Positions 22,039-32,709 of a stretch of DNA of 64,000 nt are shown piece after piece. The notes below the pieces were generated by a model. That model saw only the letters and a list, made by a program, of their open reading frames with translations, ran no database searches and had not been told where the DNA came from. Position numbers and translations under genes: made by a program. Position 1 is the first letter of the stretch, and every line of letters starts with the position of its first letter. The stretch comes from Collybiopsis luxurians FD-317 M1. Taxonomy: Eukaryota; Basidiomycota; Agaricomycetes; Agaricales; Omphalotaceae. The stretch covers positions 445,536-509,535 of the forward strand of contig KN834789.1 in assembly GCA_000827265.1 (NCBI GenBank). The letters are read 5' to 3'.

Positions 22039-24225
22039 GCAATGAAACGAAGTTGGGACCGGAACCCACATGTGGTTGAGTTAATAGTTGTGAAATTGAG
22101 GGCGAACGGAAACGAAAAATCGTCTTTCAACACTACGATACCATTGTGTGTTGACGAAACGGAACCGGAACTCAGCTGAAGCACGTCCTGGACATTCAGA
22201 CCATCGAAATAACTTTGTACGTTGGAATACTCGAGACTCTGATCAAACACCACTGTGGTACAAACACCGTTGGAACAAACGTCGCTTTCAATATGGATTT
22301 TGCGAGAAGCGTTGACCGTGATGACCATATCGCCACTTTGCGAGATACTTGCAGTGCTACTGGACACCGGGAAATCGTTCGCCTCATAGACTGTCATATT
22401 ACCAGTAGTTGGGGAGCTTGTGTTTGCGGTGACAATCTGCAACAGTCTTACTCCCCAATATTGAACGTGTTCAAGTCCGACAAAGGAAAAAAAAAAGTGC
22501 TTACCAGAAACAAACCTAGACGGCAAAAGATTAGTATCACTACTATGCAACCCGAAATCGGAAGATCGCGCACCAGTTCTGATTAATGGCTCCGTCACTC
22601 TCAGCCGAGATGACATCGAGAGTGAAATTGTGGGCATCTCCATCTGTCAGGAGAGGTAAAAACGGCGTGACGTCTAGAACATATGTTGGTACTATATAGG
22701 AAGAAAGGTCAGTGAAGAATTAGACTCGCCATAGAAATACCACCCACGGTCTAAAGCACCGTAGCTTGTTATAGGACGCCATGCTGGAGGCAGCTGAAGT
22801 ATTATGAGAAAGAGGTTGAAACCGGATTGCGATTATAATCTTACAATTCCTCCAGTAAAGACCACTGGATAAGGGAACCTATAAACCCACGAATGAGATT
22901 TTGATTGAAAAAGAAGGACAAGACGACTGACATTGTTCCAGCGACCTTGCCGTCAATCTAAGAAATGTTATTCAATTCCATCTGTTCGCAATGACCATCG
23001 ACTTACAAGTAACCTCACTTCGCGGAATGGACCGTCTCCAAGAGTGGAATCTTCGAAAGGGCAGGAATAGCATCAAAACTCTTTTTGAGCGCTGGTAAAT
23101 GGATCCATACTTGACGGAAAATCTCCAAGAAATTGATTGGGCACATTAGTATACCAAAATTCCTCATTGCCGTTTCCGGATGCGTACAGCTCGGCGTAAG
23201 CAGCGATCGCGTTCCGAGGAAGGGTAAGATCGACCTGAAAGTATTACATCAACAACTTTTCAGGTCATGGAGTGGACTATGCACACCGAAAGTGCAGGGC
23301 TGACTGAGGCATCGGCGCTAGCACTAGAGGTATTGTTGGCAGCCGAAATGGAAAGTATGACGTTTGCTTTGGCCGCTGCAGGAGTAGCGGCAGAGGAGGC
23401 ATAGAAGGTTGCCTCAAGGGTTGCTGGAACATTCAAGTCGTGAGTACTTGACACCATGTAACATCCACAAAAACACTTACTCGAGTAGATTCCATTGAGC
23501 TCGGAATCCAATATATTATCCAGCTCAAAGATTAGTCGACCACTGTCGGAAAAGAGAGGGATGAATCGAGTAGCATCCTTTATGTAGGTCCAAATAATTC
23601 CTGTAGTGGATGGTTCCGGGGTTGATGTCCGCCATACTGGTACCGGAAGATGAGCGAATCTGGCTGTCATTGTCCCAATGGAGCACTTACTTTCAACGTT
23701 CTGGAAGGTGAATATACCAAGGCGATCGAACTGAGTTCCATCTAAGATCATATATCAACTTCTGTTAGATATATTGAAGGAACAGCGTCCATACTGGAGG
23801 TAACCGTAAAGTTCAGGGTGACTGCAGTCCACGATCCAGGCCCCCCGCAATCCGTGGTAGGTCTTGAGAAATTGATATGAGCCTAAACACAGCAATGACG
23901 AAAACAACTCCATACGTGTATTCAACGACCTCTGGACTTGAATTTTCAGTCAACATGAACAAAAGAAACAGACAGCCAAATACAGCTGGGTACGACTCAC
24001 TCTCCAAAAGAGTTCCCGAAGGCTCGCCTGAAAGCGATTAGTATCCCTCAAAATTATTCATCAGTACAAGTTTTACTGGAATAACTGAATGGTGCATTTT
24101 TGAGCGTTCTGTGGTACGGGAGGTGGCTGAGTGACCTGGAAATCGACCAAGGGTATTGGCACCTGTCCCACACAGGAAGAGATCGTCAACGCAAAAAATC
24201 CAGATATAAGCAGGAAAACGCGCAT
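21555..24225 (-). CDS. PNGase A-like glycoamidase, copy C
   Basis: This is a close paralog of copy A with the same exon pattern, signal peptide (MRVFLLISGFFALTISS) and domains, and an encoded end GARLPGSRTIGV. Recognisable segments include GTQFDRLGIFTFQNVE, RTSTPEPSTTGIIWTYIK, AAYAELYASGNGNEEFWYTN, AWRPITSYGALD, AHNFTLDVISAESDGAINQNW and CTTVVFDQSLEYSNVQSYF. The acceptor after the 11-nt exon has changed from TAG in copy A to TAA. Use of the nearby ggggag would restore frame with one extra residue. Retaining the intron would also stay open and add about 20 residues. I treat the gene as functional. An in-frame ATG at 24246 exists, but the TATA spacing favours 24225. Confidence 0.8.
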
Positions 24226-24270
24226 GATAGGGAAGGGCAAAGTCATAGACAAAATCTCCTCTTCGTTCGA

Positions 24271-24278
24271 CTTATATA
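24271..24278 (-). promoter_or_regulatory. TATA box of PNGase copy C
   Basis: TATATAAG on the minus strand lies 46 bp upstream of the ATG at 24225, the same as in copy A. The sequence around it (cgttcgacttatata and agggattcctgtgtg) is also shared with copy A, so the core promoter was duplicated with the gene. Confidence 0.6.
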
Positions 24279-24289
24279 CAGGGATTCCT

Positions 24290-24748
24290 GTGTGGATTCA
24301 GAAGTGGTAACTGGAAAGGATGGTCTGATGGAGGCCATATGCTATGTAAATATTCAAATCAAGTATAAGAAGATTCTGGCTGAATTTATTGAGCGAACAA
24401 AGGATCGCTGTGTTGGAGACTACCGAAACGTTTCGGCGGTCAAAGCTTGATATATCTCCCACGTGTACAATGAATAACCGCGCTTGCAACTTTAGGCCTG
24501 TATACTAACTGTGCACTCCATGTCTGAAGGCGTCATCGAGTTTGGATCAGACACTCAGAGGTCCATTCTTCTTCTGTGTCCTGCGGTAGAGTATTACGCA
24601 TTCGGCGACCTGGTTAGAAACGAACTCTACATTGAAATCGAACTGAGTTCGGCTTCGAGCGAAAGTGTCGTCAGATCGTCGCTTAGGACGCTGTTTGGAG
24701 CATCATGCGGGTAACTTGATGATTGAAACGCGAAAATAGATAGAAAAA
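24290..24748. other. PNGase copy C upstream region
   Basis: This region resembles the sequence upstream of copy A (about 17070-17560) in blocks, such as gatggtctgatggaggccatatgctatgtaaat and cggcggtcaaagcttgatatatct. It then diverges. It holds the upstream control region of copy C and the 3' end of the Rer2-like gene. No independent gene was identified. Confidence 0.45.
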
Positions 24749-25908
24749 TCATGATCGAAAGAGAACGTCGTGTCTGCGGAACCACACTGATCTCTGCCAC
24801 TCTAGTATAATGGGTACAAAGTCAAAAATACCAAAATCTGGCCAATAAGTACTGCTAAAGTGCAGTTGAGTGTTTTCACAGCACTGTAACGAGCATGTAA
24901 GAAAAGTAAAACATAGGATAGACGAACTTAACCGGACTTGCCTGCCATAACATGTAATCGCTGAGACGCTTTACTCCACTGGTGCGAACCAGGATATCTA
25001 GCGGCGGACTGCCCTGTTGCACAGACATGAGATGCGAGTCAATCGTGTCTTCTGTTATGTTCTCAATAGAGTCATTGCTGAGGGAGAATGCATAGATTAC
25101 TTTTCGCTCCGTCGCAAACTACTGGAACAGAGACGCACGTAAAGTATTCATCGGAGTTGGATAATGCTTCTCTGACACACGATTCTACTGCCGTGGTTAT
25201 CTCATCTCTAGATGAATATGGCATGCAAATGTTGAGGATAGATCTATTGGTGCAAGAGATTGAATACACAGTCGACTAAACAAAAAATCAAGCGTACCGA
25301 TTATTCCTCCTCGTCAAGCCCTCCGCCTTCTTCACAGCGATTTGAACGTATTCCGGAAACAGTTCCTTTCTCCCCACAACATTTAGTCTCACGCCGTATT
25401 CTTGTAGAAGATTACTGAAAACGTCTCAAAAACGTCAAAATCACCGCGCGGGGACAAACTGGATTTACCCACCCGTGAGAGCAAAGTTCAAGTAATTTGC
25501 TCTCGGCCAGATGCATGAGAGAGTCAACTTCCTCCGAAGAACGTTTGAAGTTGTCTATAGCGAATGCGTAAACTGATACGCATTGAATGTTCAACCGGAG
25601 ACATATTTCTAGGACCTGGAGTGGGATCTTTAGCATTCCGGCTTTGGTCTGGAAAGAAATCAGAAACAGACCCTCCTCAAAGCTAGATACCCTTCTCCGT
25701 GCCCTTCCTGAATGATTTTTCCTTTACTTCTCGCATATCTCCGGTTCCCATCCATAACAAAGGCAACGTGCTGTGGAATCGGTCCTGCAGCCAGCACGCG
25801 AAGAAGTAGACGTTGAGCAAATCGCGTGATTCGTAATTTATCCAAAATCCATTGCAGTAAGTGGAAAAGAGGGGATACAAGGAGAAATAAAGAAGGTGAG
25901 TTTGCCAT
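24749..25908 (-). CDS. rer2: Cis-prenyltransferase, dehydrodolichyl diphosphate synthase
   Basis: This enzyme builds the dolichol precursor at the ER from FPP and isopentenyl-PP for N-glycosylation. It is 290 residues in six exons on the minus strand: 25908-25672, 25615-25473, 25414-25298, 25243-25139, 25077-24942 and 24883-24749. Motifs in order are [61 protein letters not shown], a stretch with [33 protein letters not shown] and the Trp-rich end [20 protein letters not shown]. The N-terminus has a hydrophobic segment ([16 protein letters not shown]). The last intron starts with GC in the context CAG/GCAAGT. It lies next to a PNGase A-like gene, so both act on N-glycan biology, but the adjacency may be chance. 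Confidence 0.93.
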
Positions 25909-26181
25909 GAAAATCTAAGAAAAAGACGTGTCACGATTTCGCCACGATCGTGATTTGCTTATGTAACTCTAGATGTCCCCGTAGTGGGTCAACTTTTGGT
26001 TCTTTAAGTTTAATGTTCTTAAAATATGCACAAAGTATGGTATACATGATGTGATGCAAACATACGCGGAGGGACGAAAAATAGAACAATACTTAACCTC
26101 AAGATGTAAGTCCCATGCAGAACTCATTATGAAAGACCGTTGAGAACAGCCGGACTGACCAAGACGTCGAGAAGAGATTCA
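25909..26181. other. Spacer upstream of rer2
   Basis: This 273-bp stretch lies between the stop of the 1205-residue protein and the start of rer2, both on the minus strand. It should contain the rer2 promoter. No other feature was recognised. Confidence 0.35.
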
Positions 26182-29100
26182 CTAAGATAGGCGGTCTGCG
26201 AGATCCCGTTGCGTACTCGATGGATCTAGGCGCGCCGACAAATTCCTGGCGTTTCCACCTCGTCCGCGCGCTCGTCCACGACCCTGACCGCGGGCACCAG
26301 CTTGCCCCCCATGGACCCTGGCGTTATTCTTCGAATTGGCAGCCGAAATTGACTGGCTATCACGCATCCGGGACAGTAGTCCAGGCTTTCCCTCAGGATG
26401 CCGACTGGATTGTTTGTCTTTATCGTGCTGAGCCTTTTGACGTTTGGACTTAGGATACGACTGGTAGTCTTCGTGACTCTGAATGTTTTCGTCGGCATCC
26501 CAAGTTTGAGAAGAGTGGTGAAAAGAACTGTCGTTTGCATTTCTGTGTCCATTTGAAAGTCGGGACCCGAGAGATCCAGAAAAATCATCCTGCAGTGATT
26601 CCGTGTAAGCCGCAACTGGATGATCTGGACTAGGATAGGACGTCCGAGCACGGGGAGGCGAGGCAGCTCTCGTACCGTCTGCTCGAGGCCGTTTCTCCCC
26701 AGTATGAGCAGCCGGAGGGGGTGGAGTCCGTGCCAGAGCTGTCCGACCTTGTCCTCCTCCGTCCTGACTGGTTCCAGTTGGGTGATTCCCGTACGCAGCA
26801 AGATGGTGTCTCACAGGAGAACGAGAGCGTCTCGAAGAACGTGAAGGGTAACTTCCGGCATGATGCGGAAGTGTTTCAACTACTGAGCGCGACGACCGAG
26901 TATTGTACGGAGGTGACTTTGATCTAGTATTGTTTTCAACAGGGGGCGAAGGTGAGTAGTGGTCATATCCTCTATGACTAGCCATCTGGACGTTTGTCCA
27001 CCCTGCATCATGAGGAGCAATAGGGGAAGGGGATCGAAGTCGTAGAGGGGGGGCAGATACCGGTGGTTTGTGGGGGTATGATGCACCTGTGGCTTGTGCT
27101 GCAGTGGGTGCCGGAGCTGAATTTCTGCCTGCACCTGTCTTCGAAGACGAAACTACATTAATTGCGTTGGAAGCTTGTTTGTTCGGAGGGTGAGTAGAGC
27201 TTGCAGCATTGAACGAAGAGGAAACGATGACTGGCGATTGGCAATGAGGAGGAGTAGACAAATTTGAAGTAGCTGGAGTAGAATCAGCGGGGACAGTATT
27301 CAGAGGTAGACTATCGAAGCCTGTTCCATTCCGTAATTTTGAGGCAGTGCGAGGATTGGAAGAAAATGCAGATCTTCCAATTGGGGGCACAGTGACTGGA
27401 ATACTTGTATCCATACTAGAGGGAGCAGAAGCTAATGGCCGTGCTGGAAGAATCGGTGTCTTTCGTATCACCGGCGAGCTTAAAACTCTACTTTCCTCCT
27501 CCTCAGCTTTGATGTTGGGTATATCATATCCACGATATGCAGGGTTTTTCCCAGGCCAATTTACAGTGGGCTGGGACACATGCCACATATTTACTGCATG
27601 CATATCTGGAGATGCCAACTGGAAGGAGTGATTGCCATTGTCACTGGAAACATTGTAAGACCTAGCATCAATAGAGCTCAAACTAGAGGCACTATTATTG
27701 AACTCGGAGGATAGGAGGTCCAGGTTCTGCTTCCCGGCGGCATTGGAGCTGAAGCCAGTGCCAACTGGATGAAGATTGGCCAATTTGGAAGGTGTAGTGT
27801 TCTGATCATGAATCTGATTCTGGAGATTGACCTCTGATTCTGAAACATTATTAGGAGGCATATTTCCCGAAAGGGCGACATGGTTCGCATTCCCGAGAGC
27901 CTTCTCTGTTTTCTTCGACAGTTTTTTCTTTCCCCAAGCCTCAGATAGAGGAACTACATTCTGTGTAGCAATTGCAGCTGATACAGATTTTGGTAAAAGA
28001 GGCAGATGAGCAGGAAATACAGAGGCAGGGAGGGGAGGGGAGCTGTAGGGTAAGGTAGCCGTGGATGACGTTGCAGAAGACCCTTCAGGATGCAAAGTAT
28101 CACCCTGACTATCCTTCTGGATCTGGGATTGACGATCAATACATATCTGTCGCTCTTCCACGACATGATTTTGAGTGTCCACTTCATGATTGGTAGCTTC
28201 CTTCTCTTTCTGGTTCATCTTGTATTTTTCCGCTTCTTCTCTAATCCGCCTCACGGCAGCTTCCAGATTACCAATATGACGTTCGAGAGATTCGACGGAG
28301 TCGAAATTAGGAAGGTTTAAAAAAAGATCGTTTGTCGTGGATGACGGGTTGGACATAACTTGCGTAGAATTGGCCATGGAACCTTCACGATGGACCGCCG
28401 AGGAAGCCAATGGACTGGCATGCTGGGATTTGTGCTCCATTGTCTCGTTCTCCCGCCTGAGCCTGAGGATTACTTCTTGCTCTTGCCGTTCCTTTTCCCT
28501 AGCCTCTCTTGCTTTCCTTTCCTTCTCATCTTGCACCCTTTGCTCTTCTAGCTCCTTCTCTCTTCTCTCCTTCTCTTCCTTTTCTCTTTCTCTCTCCTTT
28601 GCAAGCTGCAATCTTCTTTCTCTATCTCTCTCCCGTTCCAGGATCCACTCTCCAATCTTATCAACATTAGTCTTTACCTGGGCAGTCGCTGCCGTCCAGT
28701 TTTGTTCCTGCGCCGTCAGCATCTGCGTGCTGGCTTCCACCAACGCCATAGCTTTGTTCGCAGCATCCAGCGACTCTTTAGCTTCATTGATAGAAGCAGC
28801 CAATGCAGTCAAAGCGGATTGTGCTGATGATATGGACTGCTGAGCAAGACTCTGCGCTTGAGATGCAAGTTGACGTGCAGAAGTAAGATTAGATGAGACA
28901 GATATAAAGTTAGGCTCGGGCGACGATGAGCTTGGAAGTTGGGGGGAAGTGGCTTGCTTATTGAGGTCTACAACAGCGGACAATAGTCGAGAGTGCATTC
29001 CTTTGAGCATCGCGAAAGCATTGCTCCCAGGGGTTCTTTGTACTGAGGAAGCAACAGAAGCAGGAGATTCCTGCGAGGCAATTGCAGCCGGGGAGCAATT

Positions 29101-29799
29101 CTGAGTCAACGACAGCGACGAAGTATCAACGGTGATCGTAGCAGGGCTGGCAGAGGCTGACCTAGATTCTCTTTTCACAATCACAGGTGAATGACCTCGC
29201 TGAGGAGTTTGCGAAGCAGACGTGGAAGGATACAAAAGATTATCAGAGGAGCCGGATAAAAGCGGACTTGCTCGAGGGTAGTCAATCTTGGAAGCTGAGG
29301 GATTGGCAAGTTGTTGAGCGGATTTTGAGACTGAAGATATGAGAGTGGATGTATTCACATTGTCAGATGCACTGACATTCGCGCTAGTGGAAGCGGTGGG
29401 AGAGGAGGATGGAGGGAAGAGAGGATTTTCCGAGTTCGAAGATGGAAGGTTGAATGCAAATTTTTGACCAAAAATATCAACCTTGGGTCCGATTCGAGTC
29501 GATGAGTTACTGGCCTGAGTCGGATTCAAACTCTGCATTAACGTGAGTCGGGACGGAACAGATGAAAAAGCCGTAGAAGGTATTGTCGAGTCTGAAGTTT
29601 GCAAGGATACGGATACAGACATCTCTACATCGTTACTTGCATCAATGGGACTCTGGGGAGAAGGAAGTTGTTCTCCATGCTGAGACGATGGTACAGCGTC
29701 CGCGGATAGTCGTTTCAAAAGAGACGGCTCGCTTTCAGAGCTGTTTATGTGACCTATGGATTGAAACCGAAAGTTAGGAAAGCTGGTATTGGCCTGCAT
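26182..29799 (-). CDS. Large intrinsically disordered protein with coiled coils and RG-rich tail
   Basis: This is a single uninterrupted ORF of 1205 codons, unusual in this intron-rich window. The first 340 residues are Ser/Thr/Pro-rich. An Ala/Gln-rich helix (SLAQQSISSAQSALTALAAS) leads into a highly charged coiled coil (REREKEEKERREKELEEQR) around residues 390-460. A second coil (SLERHIGNLEAAVRRIREEAEKY) follows near residue 510. The last third is Ser/Pro/Arg-rich with basic tracts. It ends in an RG/RGG-like segment (GARGQGRGRARGRGG) and DLADRLS. Such tails often bind RNA. No enzymatic domain is visible and the family is not recognised. A role in RNA metabolism or transcription is only a guess. 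Confidence 0.75.
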   Translation of the reverse strand: MQANTSFPNFRFQSIGHINSSESEPSLLKRLSADAVPSSQHGEQLPSPQSPIDASNDVEMSVSVSLQTSDSTIPSTAFSSVPSRLTLMQSLNPTQASNSSTRIGPKVDIFGQKFAFNLPSSNSENPLFPPSSSPTASTSANVSASDNVNTSTLISSVSKSAQQLANPSASKIDYPRASPLLSGSSDNLLYPSTSASQTPQRGHSPVIVKRESRSASASPATITVDTSSLSLTQNCSPAAIASQESPASVASSVQRTPGSNAFAMLKGMHSRLLSAVVDLNKQATSPQLPSSSSPEPNFISVSSNLTSARQLASQAQSLAQQSISSAQSALTALAASINEAKESLDAANKAMALVEASTQMLTAQEQNWTAATAQVKTNVDKIGEWILERERDRERRLQLAKEREREKEEKERREKELEEQRVQDEKERKAREAREKERQEQEVILRLRRENETMEHKSQHASPLASSAVHREGSMANSTQVMSNPSSTTNDLFLNLPNFDSVESLERHIGNLEAAVRRIREEAEKYKMNQKEKEATNHEVDTQNHVVEERQICIDRQSQIQKDSQGDTLHPEGSSATSSTATLPYSSPPLPASVFPAHLPLLPKSVSAAIATQNVVPLSEAWGKKKLSKKTEKALGNANHVALSGNMPPNNVSESEVNLQNQIHDQNTTPSKLANLHPVGTGFSSNAAGKQNLDLLSSEFNNSASSLSSIDARSYNVSSDNGNHSFQLASPDMHAVNMWHVSQPTVNWPGKNPAYRGYDIPNIKAEEEESRVLSSPVIRKTPILPARPLASAPSSMDTSIPVTVPPIGRSAFSSNPRTASKLRNGTGFDSLPLNTVPADSTPATSNLSTPPHCQSPVIVSSSFNAASSTHPPNKQASNAINVVSSSKTGAGRNSAPAPTAAQATGASYPHKPPVSAPPLRLRSPSPIAPHDAGWTNVQMASHRGYDHYSPSPPVENNTRSKSPPYNTRSSRSVVETLPHHAGSYPSRSSRRSRSPVRHHLAAYGNHPTGTSQDGGGQGRTALARTPPPPAAHTGEKRPRADGTRAASPPRARTSYPSPDHPVAAYTESLQDDFSGSLGSRLSNGHRNANDSSFHHSSQTWDADENIQSHEDYQSYPKSKRQKAQHDKDKQSSRHPEGKPGLLSRMRDSQSISAANSKNNARVHGGQAGARGQGRGRARGRGGNARNLSARLDPSSTQRDLADRLS

Positions 29800-30164
29800 G
29801 ACGGCACCCAGTAAGGAGTTGCAGTCCTGGCTGGATTAAACGACCACGGTCAAAACTTTGTTCGAGCTGGCCAAAGACTCTATTTTAATGACCGATTAAG
29901 GAAAAAAAAAGTAAATGCTCAACTTGAAGAGACGCGAATTTGAGAGGCAGATCGAACAACAGGTCAAGGTAGTTGCAGAACGTTGAAGTAGGAACCAAAG
30001 GTCAATGTGAAACCCGCATGGCATTCGAAACTAGGGGGGCTAAATTGACGCCCAAGGCGCTTAAAGTACTACACATTCAATCAAACTGATTCAGCTAATT
30101 TACAGCTCATTGATTTACTTCAACGACAATCAAGTGAATACGAAAGGGTACGGCAACATGCTCA
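29800..30164. other. Spacer upstream of the 1205-residue protein
   Basis: This region lies between the stop of PNGase copy D and the start of the 1205-residue protein, both on the minus strand. It holds a poly-A run near 29900-29908 and should contain the latter gene's promoter. No repeat from the tandem PNGase spacer was seen here, in contrast to copies A-C. Confidence 0.4.
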
Positions 30165-32508
30165 TTAATGACCTAGATTCCCTCCGATCTCGTCGACGAG
30201 AATGGTAATCGTATCATTGAAGTTGGTATTCTTTGCGTTCACCTTTCTCGTATACGTGTTACCTTTTGCATCGGAATAGCTAAACTGTGGAAGACGACCT
30301 TATAGCTTGCATGAGGGGATAAGACGAGCACTTGCTACTCACGGTATTATTGTTCGTGCTGTTGCCAACATTGCCACTTTTAGCTGAACCGAGCTGGAAA
30401 AATCCGTCTGTGTAAAAGACGATAAGCAAGGCAAGTTTCAAGCTGAGCAGACCAAAGGGACTTGACCGGTTGTTTGATGATTGTGAATTGTCGACTGTAC
30501 TCTTAAAGGGCTTGGAAGCAGAACCCGATCATAAGAATGATCAATGGATGAAGTCCCTGCATGTTAACAATGAATTACAAGAAATACGGCACTAGGCTGA
30601 ACACTTGCAATTGGTCAAGCTTTCATCCAGGTAGTCAAAGTGGGTGCTGAAGGGGTAAGAAAACACATCTGATAGAACGGTGATCCCGTTATGTGTGGAG
30701 GTAGAGGTACCAGTGGATTCCTGCTGAAGAGTCTGTAGAGGGTAACGTAAACAGGGACGATGTATGATAAAGTATCATTAGCCTACCGCAAAAAGCCCTT
30801 TGTTCTGGTAGGTCTGGACGTTCGAAAAATGCAGATTCTGTGTCCAAACGACATGAGTTCGCTCACCGCTCCCACTAAAAATATCTGCCTCGATGTGTAT
30901 GTCTCGTGTTGCGGTTACTGTAGTATTGAAATGTCCAAAATTAACAACAGATCCGGTAATACTGGTATCTGCAAAGTCGTTCGCCGAGTGGACCGTCATC
31001 CTACCGGTAGTGGGCTTCGAACTGCTGTCCAAGACTACTTGTAGGAGTCCTTCAGGGAAGGGTGATTTTAGGATTCCACACAAATAGTGGGGTTGATACG
31101 TAGACCTTACCTGAGACGAACCAATTACCGTTAATAGAGTGATTCGCTTCAGCAGAGACAACGTCGAGAGTAAAGTTGTGCGATTGGTCATCCGCCAATA
31201 ACGGGACGAAGGGAGTTACATCCACGAAGTAAGTGGGCAACTCTGCACGGTTGCGTTAGTATATCAAATCTGTCAAAGTCCAGGAATAAGTACCTGCTAC
31301 ACCGTAGCTGCCAATTGGCCGCCAAAACGACGGATTGAAGCCCTACAAAACAAACATGTGTTCATGCCCTTTCAAAAAATCCCGGCCAGAGCACTTACCC
31401 CCGAGAAGATGGTGATGTATGGGAAAGCAACTCCTGCGACCATGCCGTCGACAAGCAATCTTACTTCACGGAAGCTATCGTGTGCGCTAGTGATATTTGA
31501 CGATATGTCCGAGAAAAACTCGTCCGGTACATTGAAGAACTAAACTATAGCTTAATATCAAAGACAACGATAGAGTAACAAGAATTACCCAGTCTTCCTC
31601 GAGAGCATTACCACCTTAAACGCGTAAGTAACGGGGGAATTGATTGAAAAACGTGGATTTACTCGCGAATATCTCTGCGTAAATCGCGACCGTGTTGTTT
31701 GGAATCGTAATATCAAGCTACAAAACTATATGGGCATAGATCTGCTAGAATCGAGAGCGACTTGCCGAAAATGCAGGGGGAACTGAAGCATCATTTCCCG
31801 TGGTATTTGATAGCGTGGATATGGGAATGATCATGTCCGCCTTCGGGGCAGCATTGGAACCCGAGGATTCATAATAAGTTGCAGACAAGATGGCTCGAAA
31901 TGAACATTCAATGCCTGGGCTGAAAAATGGCAGGAGCAGAGTTGCAAGCTTACTGGAGTATACACCATCCAATCCTGTCTCAATCAAGTTATCCAGCTCG
32001 AAAATGAAGGACCCCGGTTGACTAAACAAGGGGATGTATTGGGAGACGTCCTTGATGTAAGTCCAGATTATTCCGTCGCCAATCGTGGGTTCGAACGTTG
32101 AAGTGCGCCAGATCTCAGTATTTTGGAAGGTGAGGATTCCGAGGCGATCGAACTGGGTTCCGTTGGTAGTTACGGTGAGATTGAGTGTGACAGCGGCCCA
32201 TGAACCGATAGGGCCGCAATCATGGGGAGGATCGAGTTGGGTTATAGCAGAACCACTGATATACTAGGTTAAATGAGCATTGGGAGGCGAAAAATTCTTA
32301 CTCGGCGAATGAATTGGCGAAATCATGCCTACGATACGGTACAATTTTAGTTAGACCCAGTATTCATCATTGACACTTACTTGAAAATCTGTACTGTGCA
32401 TTGTTTGGCGCCAGGAGGAACGACAGGTGGCTGAGCAACTTGAAAGTCCCTGATTACTTGGGCAGCTGATAGAAGGACGAAGAGAAGAGTGCAGCAGAAA
32501 GACAGCAT
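30165..32508 (-). CDS. PNGase A-like glycoamidase, divergent copy D
   Basis: This is a fourth member of the PNGase A-like family, more diverged and outside the tandem array. The start at 32508 gives a signal peptide (MLSFCCTLLFVLLSAAQ). Recognisable parts are DFQVAQPPVVPPGAKQCTVQ, HDFANSF, DPPHDCGPIGSWAAVTLNLTV, GTQFDRLGILTFQNTEIWRTS, GIIWTYIKDVSQYIPLF, LPTYFVDVTPFVPLLAD, SHNFTLDVVSAEANHSINGNW and VVWTQNLHFSNVQTY. It lacks two introns that interrupt the first domain in copies A and C (before GTQFDR and after FQNVE). Its C-terminus ends ILVDEIGGNLGH, without the Pro/Gln-rich tail of A-C. All joins examined keep frame. It is divergent from the next gene, with a 200-bp shared promoter region. 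Confidence 0.82.
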
Positions 32509-32709
32509 GGTGAGAGTGCCACACAGCGATGGGAAGACTGCATGATGTCTGTATAATTTAAATTTCCACCAAGTCCCTGCAAGGTGATCATGAGCGTCTA
32601 CAGTAAAGTCCAATTCAAACACGTGCAAGCTGTCGACCCTTTTTTTTTTACTTTCAATCCTTCAACTGCAACGATTTGCACAAGAACAGAAAGGACTGTC
32701 TCAGGTCTT

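Noticed and set aside
28337..28843. 168-codon plus-strand ORF rich in Ser, Leu and Phe
   Set aside because: It is the antisense of the Glu/Arg/Lys-rich coiled coil of the large minus-strand gene.
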